Assembly (NCBI GenBank): GCA_012295275.1
Contig: CM022670.1
Location: 1,312,501-1,376,500 of the forward strand
DNA from: Chrysomallon squamiferum
Taxonomy: Eukaryota; Mollusca; Gastropoda; Neomphalida; Peltospiridae
DNA: 64,000 bases
Reading direction: 5' to 3'
Shown: one piece after another, positions 50,818 to 62,711 of the stretch
Layout: every line of letters begins with the position of its first letter
How positions within the stretch are numbered: the stretch's first letter is position 1
Position numbers and translations under genes: made by a program
Notes under the pieces: model-generated
Told to the model about the DNA's origin: nothing
The model's database searches: none
The model's input: only the letters and a program-made list of their open reading frames with translations

Positions 50818-51660
50818 CTGAGTTTTCGGATTTCTCTAACGTCCGAGTTCCGAAATCTCTATCACGTCCAATGTTTTGTCACGTATTCGTTTTAGATTTC
50901 TACTTTTCGTACCTCTATCACGGTCGATTTCTAAGGTCTCTCACACACAGTTTTGAAATCTCTTTTCAAGTCGGTATTTTGAGATATCTATGTATTTTGA
51001 AATATCTCTCTCTACCACATCAGCGTTTTGAGATATCTCTATCATGTGCGATTTGTAACATTCTATCACTCCATCCATCCCTTTCACATCACAATTTTGA
51101 ACTCTTTCTGCCATATCAGCATTTATAGATATTTCTTTCACGTCCGACTTTTGAAATCTGTCTGAAACATATCGACTTGAGTTATATCTGTGATTTTTAG
51201 CATCTCTCTTTCACTTTTTGACGTACCTCTGTAACGTCCGAGCTCTGAGCTATTTCTTTACGTGTGTTTACGTTTCAGCCACGTTCCACTTCCAATATAT
51301 GTTACATTCACGTCTGAGTTTTTGAAATTTCTCATACCATAGATTTTTGTCATACCTTTTGTGAAGTCGAAATTTTGGGATATTTCTTTCAAGTCCGATT
51401 ATTTATATATTTCTTTTATGTCCAATTTGTTACATTTCTTTCACAATATTCTTGATATCTCTCTTTAAGTCCGAATTCTTAGATATCTCTATCACGTCCG
51501 ATTTGGAAAATGTCTGTCACAATATGGATTCCTGATATCTCTGTCGTATCCGATCTCTAACCTCTCTCTTACACTATGAGTTGTTGACATCCTTCTTATA
51601 CGTCCGAATTCTAAAATTTATCAAAGCCTGTGTTGTAATCTTTCTTTCATGTAGGCCTTA
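50818..51660. repeat. Degenerate minisatellite TCTCTATCACGTCCGA-like, A
   Basis: Irregular tandem units of about 25-35 bp built from GATATCTCTATCACGTCCGA and TTTTGA-type segments, heavily diverged. The 85-codon frame at 50871-51128 lies within it and is not a gene. Confidence 0.75.
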
Positions 51661-51926
51661 CTTTAGTTTTTCAATATTAAGCACAGGAGATTATGGACTA
51701 ATGTCATTTGAACATTGATTCTATAATTATTTCTGTCATCATTAATTGAAAAATATGCCGATAATGATAACTAAAATATCTCTTTTAGGAATTAATAAAT
51801 AAAGTTCACTGAAATGCCGTCAAAAAGATCATTCATTCCTTTCCATATAATGACGATAATCGCCAATTCAAGCTGAGATGTCGTGTAACAACATATTTAT
51901 TATTTATTTTCTAAACACTTTACAAG

Positions 51927-52166
51927 CACACCAGTGAACTTCCTAAAATTGCTCTGTACACCAGCAAGCCGATGGCTAAAGGGAAAATTCATGTTTCAAC
52001 TTGTTTTCGTGGCGATTCTACCTTCGACTGAGGTTCAAGGCTTTCGTGTAATGACCCGCTGTTTCGCTAATTAATTCTACGTACGAGAATGAATACTTAG
52101 ATGAAATAAAAACCGGGGAAGAAGCTGTATAAGGTTCGGGATATCTTCTCAAGGAGAGTTAACTTG
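51927..52166. other. Conserved block 1, copy A
   Basis: About 96% identical to 54859-55097. A 34-codon open frame starts right after an AG (ACTTTACAAG before 51927) and ends at TGA 52029-52031. It contains the peptide HVSTCFRGDSTFD with an RGD tripeptide. It may be a terminal exon, but no upstream exon is identified. Confidence 0.35.
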
Positions 52167-52866
52167 TTTATTTTGCAATGTGATCAAAATAAAAGAAATT
52201 TACTTATTATAATTACATATCAGAAGATTCATTTAATGTTTTTGTTAATCATTATTTGGTGAATCGTTTAGATTTCGACTCTCCATTTTTCGAATGAAGT
52301 CGGGGTTTTCCATGTAGAATTTTTTAATTACGTTTTTTTGTTTAGGTTTAATGTGCAGTGTTACTACTGTTATCATGTTTTCTCAAATACGTATCGATAA
52401 TAAAGATTATTAGATGTCAAACAGTTGAAACATAGCTATCAAACTCTTAATTTGTGATTGTCGTTATTTTTATGAGAGGTTTCTGGTCTATTAATCTAAA
52501 ATGTCAGTGAAAATATATATGTATGTGTGTATTTCTGTATGATGTTGTGTTTATTATTTGCTTTTAACGATCCCAAAAAAACAACATAATAATTATTTTT
52601 AAAAACAGAGAAACGATATACATATTAATTTTATTATATTTTAATGTGGAAAAATTATCATTACTTAAAAGTAGATAATTAATAAATACTATTATAAAAT
52701 CCTGGATTGAGCTCAAAACTAAAGATCACGCCATAAATAAAAAAATTAAAAAAATTAAAAATTTAAAATTAATCGAAATAATGACAGTATCATATCAGAT
52801 AATGTATATATTTTTATTTTAGATTTATTATTCCATTTTTGTTTCATTTTTCAATTTGTTTAATTC

Positions 52867-53075
52867 AAGTTCATAAACTGAGTAAGCCGCAGGTTATCGC
52901 GGACTTTCTACCAATGATTTTAGTCGCAGTGAAAATTACTTGTCTTTTCAGATTCACGGACGTAGTTTGACACTGAGATTCAAGTTAAGCTCGAGGCTCT
53001 GCATTGTTAGTTTTATGTATTGTAATGTGAACATTGAGTGAACGTTTTACTCAATCAATACGCTAAAAACCTGAA
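52867..53075. other. Conserved block 2, copy A
   Basis: Differs from 56358-56564 at a single position by eye. After a good acceptor (TTACTTGTCTTTTCAG) a 29-codon frame runs from 52952 to TGA at 53039-53041. Coding status is uncertain. Confidence 0.35.
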
Positions 53076-53934
53076 GCGTGTCCACTTTGCTTCTTCTCAT
53101 ATACATGGCTTAGAAAAATCCACATCATAATTTCCCTGTAATATTGCATGATCATAAAAATTGCAGCATTTCGCATTTTTATTTTAGCATCAGTGAGTAT
53201 TCATCATCAGGAAAAGGTGATTAGAATTTAGGTAACAGTGTCATGTTGTGATTTGTTGGCAAGGTTATAATTATTCTCTGGTGGCTGATAAAACAATTTC
53301 TGAATGAAATTCGATCAACTATAAATGGAGGAAGAAAAATAAAATTGTCCGGAACATTTGTGATAAAAACTGTATGGACCATAAGATACGGTTTTTATTA
53401 TTTGTAACCAGAACACGTACTCATTTAAATTCCATTATTTCCTTTTATATCCATCAGTAATTGGAGGAAACTTTAAACCCCCAAGCGCAAATGTAAACCG
53501 AAATTCACCAATTAAATATTCAAATAAACAACTACTATGTTAACATATTAAACAGACTGGAGTGCTTTGGTATGTTGGAGGAAATTACTATCAACAACTA
53601 AAGCAATAGAGATTTTTGTCTATTTAATGTTAATATTATTTTACATTATTCTAGAAAATCTTAAAGTGGACACTGAATTTATTTGTTCAATTCAATAGCA
53701 AAAATAAATTAACGTGGGAGATAAAACCAGAAGAACATCGTAACAGATGTTTTACCAGTCTCATTCTTGTGTTTCATTTAGGAGTCTTATTCTCATGTCT
53801 TTCTGACAAATCTTGTGATACAGTCAATTTGTTGATTCCTATCAACCTAACCAGCTTCACGTCTCCCTTTCAGAACAATTTGTCATATCCAAGCTTATAG
53901 ATTATTATCGCGTATAGATACCTGAGATCTCTTT

Positions 53935-54470
53935 CTTATGTCCTGTTTTAAGATCATTCCTTCACGTCCGAAATTTTAGATATCTCTATCATGTCCGCTT
54001 TGTTAGATATCTCTATCACGTCCGCTTTGTTAGATATCTCTATCATGTCCGCTTTGTTAGATATCTCTATCATTTCCGATGTAACGGGTCTCTCACAGGA
54101 TAGATTCGTGATATCTGTCTGTTACATAACACTTTCCAGATGTCTCTGGCATGTCTGAGACATGTCCGATGTTTTAGACTTCAATGAAGTCCGAGTTACG
54201 AAGAATTTCTCTCACGTCCGAGTTTTTAGATTTCAGTGACATCCGAGCTTTCGAGCACGTGTCTGAATTCTGAATCACGTCCGAGTTTTCAGGTCTTTCT
54301 TTCACCTGCAGGTTTTAAAGGTACGTCGTTTTCATATTCAATCCTGGAAGAATCTCTTTGATGTCCGACTTTTCATCTCTCAGTTTGATGTCCAACTTGA
54401 CGAATGGTTTTTGAGATATAGCTTTCACGTCCGGCTTATGATGTCTTTCTAATTCTGAAATATTTTCCCT
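53935..54470. repeat. Degenerate minisatellite TCTCTATCACGTCCGA-like, B
   Basis: The clearest part is 53970-54075, with successive 27-bp units of GTTAGATATCTCTATC followed by ATGTCCGCTTT. Confidence 0.8.
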
Positions 54471-54858
54471 ATTTAAGAGCGTAGCAATTTTTCTTTCAAC
54501 TAGGCGTCATTGTCTGTATAAGATGTGCCTTTTTGGCTGGTGAAACAATTACTGATTTCTTCTAGTCTTTTCAAATTAAGCACTGCATCATGGACTAACG
54601 TGACTAGGATATTGGTTCTATCGTTATTTGCTATAATCATCATTAATCGAAAAATATGCCCTTCCTGATAACTAAACTATGTCTTTTAGGAATTAATATA
54701 TTTTGTTTATAAAAAAAAATTAATAATAATAATTCATTGAAATATCATTCAAAAGTTATTCATTGTTTTCTTCATAATGACCATTAAATGAAATCAAGCT
54801 GATGTGTCATTTAACAAAATATTTATTCATTATTTATTTTCTAAACAATTTTAACAAG

Positions 54859-55097
54859 CACACCAGTGAACTTCCTAAAATCGCTCTGTACACCAGCAAG
54901 CCGATGGCTAACGGGAAAATTCATGTTTCAACTTGTTTTCGTGGCGATTCTACCTTCGACTGAGGTTCAAGGCTTTTGTATAATGATCCGCTGTTTTGGT
55001 AATTAATTCTACGTACGAGAATGAATACTTAGATGAAATAAAACCGGGAAAGAAGCTGTATAAGGTTCGGGATATCTTCTCAAGGAGAGTTAACTTG
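54859..55097. other. Conserved block 1, copy B
   Basis: Partner of 51927-52166. The same 34-codon frame is open (54859-54963). In the frame there are two changes, one silent (Ile) and one Lys to Asn. Confidence 0.35.
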
Positions 55098-56357
55098 TTT
55101 CTCAACATTTATTTTGCTGTGTGACCGAAATAAAAGAATTTTCATTTTTATAATTGCATATCAGAAAATACGTGTGGTGTTTGTGTTAATCATTATTTGC
55201 TGAATCTTTCAGCTTTCGGCTGAACGTTTTTCTAAGCAGGATTTTTTAATTACTTTTTTTTTTTTTTTTTTTTTTTTTAGTTTAACGTGGAAATTTAATA
55301 TTATTATTATGTCCACGATCATCTTTTATTACTGTTGTTGTTGTTGTTTTTTTCTCCCTTTCGCTAGGGAATTCGTCGATTATTTGTATTTATATCTTCA
55401 TTATTATTTTGTTTTGTTTATTATCAGTTTTACATTGTAAGAATTCAAAACTAGAACAATATATTTTTCGCTGTAGCAGAATAATAGAAATCATTTGCCT
55501 GCTATTCAGCTTTTAATTTTATTCTATATACGATTTTGCTGGATTATTTTTGCATATAGGGATCAAAACCAATGGTAAATGCTTACAATTCAAATATGCC
55601 TGGTCAGTAACGTAAATATTAGCTCTATTTTGAAATAAAAATTAAATAATGTTTGTTTTTAATATTGTGTTGTTGTTTTTTGGGAGGTTGGGGTTTTTGT
55701 TTGTTTTTGTTTTTGGTGGGGAATTTGTTTTGGGGGGTTGTGTTTTTTTGGGTGTGTTTTTAATATATATATATATAATACATCTTTATAATAAAAATTG
55801 TTACATGTCAAAATAATAGCTGCAAAACAGCAGTCAAAAGTTTAATTTGTGATCGTGGTCACTTGAGGTGTATGAATCTGAAATGTCATTGAAAAACACG
55901 TGTGTGTAGTTCTCTCTGTTATTGTATGTATTATTTGTCATTAACTGGATTAAATGAATTAAGGGAATAAAACAGATAAATGAAAAATATGTGCATGTGT
56001 GCATTTCTGTGTGTTGTTCAGTTATTTGCATTTAACGACCCGAGTAAAAGAATTAAAATAAAAAAACTGAAATAACGATATACATGTTAATTTTATTATA
56101 TTTTAATATGGAAAAATTATCATTAACTAAAACTAGATAATTAACAAAGAGTACTATTAAATCCTGAATGAAATTCAAAACCAAAAGTCCAGATGATAAA
56201 TAGTCGTTAATCGAAATTATGATAATATCAATTTATATAATGTATATTTTTCATTTTAGTTTTATTGTTAAATGTATGTATGTGCATGTGTGTGTGTGTA
56301 TATATATATATATCTTTATATATACTTTTTATTTTATTTAAAAAAAAAAATTCTTCA

Positions 56358-56564
56358 AATTCAAGTTCATAAACTGAGTAAGCCGCAGGTTATCGCGGAC
56401 TTTCTACCAATGATTTTAGTCGCAGTGAAAATTACTTGTCTTTTCAGATTCACGGACGTAGTTTGACACTGAGATTCAAGTTAAGCTCGAGGCTCTGCAT
56501 TGTTAGTTTTATGTATTGTAATGTGAACACTGAGTGAACGTTTTACTCAATCAATACGCTAAAA
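56358..56564. other. Conserved block 2, copy B
   Basis: Partner of 52867-53075; the candidate frame 56448-56537 stays open and has one Ile to Thr change. Confidence 0.35.
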
Positions 56565-58050
56565 CCCATTCTCACAGACTGGAGTACATGTCATTGACGT
56601 AAAACACAAAGAACACAAGTTCAGATCAAACAACACACGCTTGTCGTAAATGTACCACACTGGTACCGCTGTTTGAATAATCACAGTTTTCATTACTGAA
56701 TTTATTATGTAAATACTGAAAACGCCCGGCGAATATTGAGAAAATAAAGAGTTATTTTTGTTGCTTATATACGGTTAAAAAAACACACACACAAATTTGG
56801 GTTAAAAAAAAAATTGAAAATGGATTTATCAATATTAAGTTATCACAAAACGTTAATGCCTGAATCGTGTTTGAATTATCAGGGGTTATTGTGAGATTAT
56901 TAATCTTTCCCAACATACTGCATTTTAGAATCTTTGTACTTTCAAAACTTGGACAGACAGTTACATGGATACTAAACAGACATTCTAAACAAAGTCGATT
57001 CGTTTTATGATGAACAAAACATCGCTTTGTAGCTAGGATGTTAGACTGCAAGGATAAGTCGCAGTATTAATCCTGTTCACTCGATCCCGTTCTAGACAAC
57101 CTCCCTTAACTTATTTACCAAAGACTCTTGTATCTGCATTTATGTCTGTATCAAAAAACATTTTAAAACAAGCCTTGCTGATAACGGTTGTCCTCTGAGT
57201 ACCATTTGTGGATTTCATCTCAAATTTCATCATTAAAATCTAAACCTATTAATATTAATATTAAACTGTATTATAGGTTGAATATTATAATAGCTGTGTT
57301 TTAATGCAAAATTCATCTGGTTATATTAAGTTTAGAAAGTTAAAAAGAATATATGTATAAAATTTATGTAAAGGAAAAACTAATTCTACAGAAGGTGTAT
57401 CAGTCGGGAGGTGTGATTTTGCCACACAACTCGGAAATAAAATTAAAATGCACGTTAAATACCGAACTGCGTCCATTGTGCTTTTTCTCACACACATGGC
57501 TTCGAAAAATTCTCCATATACGTTTTCTGTAATATTGCATGATTATAAAAATTGCAGTATTTCACATTTTTATTTCAGCTTAAATGAATATTCATCAGGA
57601 AATAATGATTAAAATGTTGTAACAATGCATATCAAGTCAAGTGGTGTTTCGATGACAGAATTATAAAATGAAATTCGATTACAAATAGATGGAGGGTGAA
57701 AAATAAAACTGTCTGAAACATTTGTGAGTGAAATTGTACGGACCTTAAAACATACAGATTTTTTATTATTATTTGTAATCAAACCACGTACTCATTTAAA
57801 TTTCATTATTTCCTTTTATATCCATCAGTAACTGAAGAAAACTAAAAGCCCCAAGCACGAATGTAAATCGAAATTCACCAGATCAGTCGGTTTGAATGTA
57901 AGTTAAATATTCAAATAACCCGTTATGTTTATACATTAAGCAGACTGCAGAGCTTTAGTACGTTGGAGGAAATTACTGTCAACAACAAAAGTAATAAAGA
58001 TTTTTTATTTTATTTTAGAACATTTTTAAAGTACAAGTTAAATTTACTGG

Positions 58051-61000
58051 TTTACTTTGTAAACGTCAAAATAGCCATAAAAATTGATGAAATATATTAA
58101 TTATGTACGAAACTAAGTTTTATCGACTCCATTGTTTCCACAATTGAAGACTTAACAGCCGGTACACATTACCAGATACGCACATTAGAAAAATCACAAT
58201 CACCAGACAGAATCTACGTTAATCTTGTAAAACACACCAGAAAAACATATTTTGTAATCCTAGCATCTACAGTTTTTTTCTCTATGGCTTCTTATTTTAT
58301 TTTAATTTTATTTATTATTTATTTTTGTTTTCTGACCCTTCGAGAGAAAATATTGCGCATATACATTAAAGAATGCATTTATGCAAAAATTATGAAAATG
58401 AAAAAACATCGCATTAAACACAACATACAAAAAAAAAAATCAATTTGTGTTATGCATTTTATACTGTAATAATAAAAATTATAATCTTGTTCCTGGTTTC
58501 ATATGTTCAGTATGACTACTCTCATTAATAATTCATAATTAATATCATTAATCATATCATTTCCTTCTGGTTTTATTACAAAACGTTAATATAACCAACT
58601 TATAGCGAAAATTATATGTATTATTAATAATAATAACAATAATAATAATACTGTTGTTTTTATTATTAGTCTGCAAAATATAACTGAACTTTACGTGTAG
58701 GGTGCACAACAATGGGTTTAAATATGTTAGCAAAATTTATTTTTGTTAAACTGGCTTGTCAACAGAAACCTGCTGAATAAACATGTACGTTTACAGTTCT
58801 AACAGGACTGACAGACTCACGTGACAGGTCTGGAAGGGAAAGTTCGAGAGAAGTATAATGGCTGCATGCATCTTCAGTGAAAGCTTTGTGAGAGAGACTA
58901 CAAGGCACCGATCCCATACCTACATATTTTCAGTCAGAGACTTAACCCATGGACAGTTAATCTTGGATACACAGTTGTGGCGAAATCAGTAGCTGATTCG
59001 TATCTGAACATTTCTTTTATGATAAGTTAGCCGCACCGTCTTCATTTCACTAATTGAAATGTTAGACTAAAACTGTAGCAGTCTATTCGGTTACTAACCA
59101 CGCACATTCAGTTGTTATGGTTTACATGAATCCTTTGGACTTAACGTAAAGCCTAAATAACTGAAGCCTATTCAGCGATAAGATCTCTGAATCCAATAGA
59201 AAACCAAGCATACATAACAACATGTCCATAATACCCCAGAACAGAAATCATCTGCCGTTTTGTCCTAAATTTGGGCGGGTAGGGTTCTAATCACGTATTA
59301 CCACACTTCATATGTTCTTAGAGCTATAAACGGAATTAGATAATTCCCAAGTCATATATGTTCTGTGTAAAACAGAAAGCCTATGGTTTTTTTTTGGTTT
59401 TTTTTAATGCCCTCGGGAAATGACCAACTGTTTGTTTTTTAATAATTCAATTATCTAAACTACTTTCAGATAAATAGTTACTTCATTAAAAACGTTTCAA
59501 TAACTACGTAAATAATCAGTATTCACAGTACTTCGTTCTCGTATCAGAGATCGCGGTTAGGTCAAACTGTATTTGAATTGACTACTAAAGTCCCCGTTTT
59601 CTTGTGTGTGTTTTTGTTTTTTTAAATTAGTGTTTTATAAATAAGAATATTTATAAAAGCCTATCTATCAAACATTAATAATATTAATGTTAAAGTAGTG
59701 ATGGTAGTTAAACTGGTGAAATTAACACAGCTAAATTATTGCTAACATTCGCAGGTAAAATGTCGATGGTAACAGACTTAAATTGTTTAAAGTAACAGTT
59801 AAACTAATGTTTAATTAATAATGTTAAAAGTTACAGTTAAAATATTAACTCGTTTTAATTGCTAAAAGCAGCGCAGTAAAATTACTGAAAGGATCAATAT
59901 TAAATTATTTAACAATGTTGAAACCTACAGCTAATGTACTATTGGAAGGTAAGTTACAGACGGTAACACTTTAGTTAATTTGTTAGTGCTGATATATACT
60001 GCTCTGGTATTGATGATAACACTTATAATTATATTATCGATAATGACATTCACAATTTAATTAGAGATATTGACTGTAACGCGTACTGTTTAATTATTGA
60101 TGACAAGACACGTGAACTGCGGCTGGCTGTACTCGTGTTTTTTAAACACGTGTTCTTTTACCATTTGAACGAAGTTAATTAAATTACTATTAATTAATTA
60201 ATTTTTATGGCTGTTATGTATCAATCGCGTATCTTTATTTAACAGTATCAAAGAGGAAACCCGCTGAAGCCACTGGATGGGCAATTCCTGCTAATTAGCA
60301 ACAAGGTGACCTTACCATGAACAGAAACGAATTTAGCAAGGAATGAATACAAAATCTCGTAATATGTTACTCGTTACATACTAAACTGCGATATTACTTA
60401 TTGTTTAAAAGCTTGTATTAGTTGTGTTAATACGTATTAGATGACAAATAGCTGAAACCACAAATAACGGTTATCAAAATAATGATGTTGAATTAAATTT
60501 TCATTTCGTCTCTCGTATGGGATAAAAACTAATATAATTTATTTATTTCCTTAGGATTCATAATTATGTCTTAATAAAAATTATGCAAAACAAGATCAAG
60601 ATAAATTACAATTCACATAAACTCAAGAAAATTTTATCATACACATAACAGAGATGTCATTACGTTGCTTAGTCTGCAAATAATTTTTTTTTTTTTTTTG
60701 TTAATGTATATGTTCTGCAATAAACTGGCCCTAACCTATTAATAATCATAACGATTTAACGATTGTGTTCGTATCTTAAGCATTTTCTACTAGTTTAAAT
60801 GTAAGAGTGACACCTAATGACAGTTATTAATAAAATGACTTGAAATGTTAAACACTTATACATTCATTTATTCCAACCGTTGTTTACATACTGTTATATC
60901 TACTTTTTGCATAGCCTATTACACTGAATTTTAATTTATTACTATAATCATATATTTACTTTCGTTTGACACCCAATAAACGAAATAGTTTTGTACCGAA

Positions 61001-61080
61001 GTTAAACACTGACTGATTTAATTCCGCTGTTACATTTATATCAAATCTGAATGTTTTATTATTATTTCAGTACATATATT
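58051..61080. other. Long stretch without a recognised gene
   Basis: AT-rich. At 59660-59960 short motifs such as GTTAAA, GTTACAGTTAAA and AATGTTA recur, suggesting an old eroded minisatellite. A 7-bp hairpin CGTGTTT/AAACACG lies near 60136. Confidence 0.45.
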
Positions 61081-61082
61081 AA

Positions 61083-61270
61083 TTTATACATACATACAGA
61101 GGTATAAAGGTATATATATTAATAAGTACATACAAACACACATATATGTAAACATATACACATAGACACACATACACACACATAAATACATACATATATA
61201 TATGGAAAGGTACATAAGTACAAAGGTGTAGACATGAATAAGAACAGTGTACAAGTGTGTGTCTCTTTTT

Positions 61271-61313
<43 letters not shown>
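61083..61313. repeat. CATA-type and (GT)n microsatellites
   Basis: CATA/CACA sequence at 61083-61200 and (GT)n of about 19 units at 61275-61313. Confidence 0.9.
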
Positions 61314-61314
<1 letters not shown>

Positions 61315-61926
61315 TCTCTGATCATAAAATGAAATACCACGATTATTTATTTCGCGCATACACGTTTATGTATATCATAGTGCGAGCTTGTCAGTTCTCA
61401 TACGATAATAGTAACAAAGAATGCTGGTTCATACAAATCCCACTGAAACGATGCAATGTCCGTGATGGTATTTCGTTATACTGCCTGCTTACCAAATAAA
61501 GTAGTTCCCAGTACGCGTGTATGTGACAGGTCCAAATGAACATATAACAGATAAAGTGTTAGATGAATAAAATATTACACGATCGATTTGCTTCCGTCAG
61601 AATTCTTGTTTCAGACATTATTTTAATCTGATGTAGGAAACGATAAGGTTTCTGTGATTCGTTAAAGAACGAAAATAGCAGCAAGGCTGTAATTTAGCAC
61701 TCGTTGAAAAACAGAGGCGTAACGTATTTCTTCCTGTTAATAAAACTGGAAATATCTTTCACCCTTTCTTACAGCTGTATTTTTGTGTAGCCTTTTATAT
61801 CTTATTCATTATATTAATGTCTTAATGATAAATTTTTATACGTCGTACGAACAAATGGTGCAAATTAATTTCAGAATTTTCAGTAGTGTTTCCTTTCTCT
61901 TGTCATTAAATTCTAGTTAAAATTAA

Positions 61927-61957
<31 letters not shown>

Positions 61958-62680
61958 TTAAAATGCAAGTGATAACTACAGTTTTAAGTCCATTAAAAAA
62001 AGGGGGCGTATCCAGAAACCAGAAAAAGACAGATATTATCATTGCGATAAATACAACTTTCCAGATGAAATGAATTTGTGTTAACCAGCCGAACAAACTG
62101 GTTGTCGTGTAATTGCCGTTGTTTTTAATGTATCGGCGGTCGGGTTTTATTTGATGGTTTACATCCAGCACGTGTAGGTGGAAGAACAAAGACTTGGTGA
62201 AGAGATGAAGGGAACCGTACGACATGTTAGCAGCATCACGACAATGTATCTTGTGCAGTACGTGACAAACGCGGCCATTTAGAAATTAAAGTTTAATTTA
62301 CAAATTCACAAACAGCATGAGATAAAAACCAGGAAACAGAGGATTTGTTTTATCGTTGTGTATTTTGTTAAAAAAATTACTCAATTTTTACTAAGGCGTG
62401 ATAATATAATAATTTTAATATGTTTAGGTATTTTAAGAATTTTTTTTTTTCATTTTTTTTTTTTTTTTAAAACATCTGTAGTGAAAAGAACGAAGAAACG
62501 AACACGCGAACAAGTGAACGAACGAATTAATGAAGGAATGAATGGACATAAGTAATTCATTTCAGCACACTACGGCATGTCAAACAAAAATATGTAAATT
62601 AATGAACTGTTGATAAATACCAGAAATTAAATTAAAAACCATATATTAGTTATAACAGAATTTAATACACATTTCAATTT

Positions 62681-62711
<31 letters not shown>

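Larger units (their letters stand above)
50640..53699. repeat. Tandem duplication, copy A
   Basis: Aligns collinearly with 53700-58050. The start (GATGTGGGAGGTAAAATACA) matches 53717 onward; the end (about 53640-53690) matches about 57990-58050. Overall identity is roughly 75-80% by eye with many indels, apart from two blocks (51927-52166 and 52867-53075) that are nearly unchanged. Contains a degenerate minisatellite at 50818-51660. Confidence 0.8.
53700..58050. repeat. Tandem duplication, copy B
   Basis: Second, longer copy of the 50.64-53.70 kb unit. It carries an extra segment of about 885 bp (56568-57452) relative to copy A and other insertions, such as GT-rich sequence near 55670-55760. 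A minisatellite at 53935-54470 matches the one in copy A. Confidence 0.8.

Noticed and set aside
58858-58992. 44-codon frame with a good start context (ATGG after GTATA)
   Set aside because: Too short, with no signal peptide, domain or paralogue to support it.
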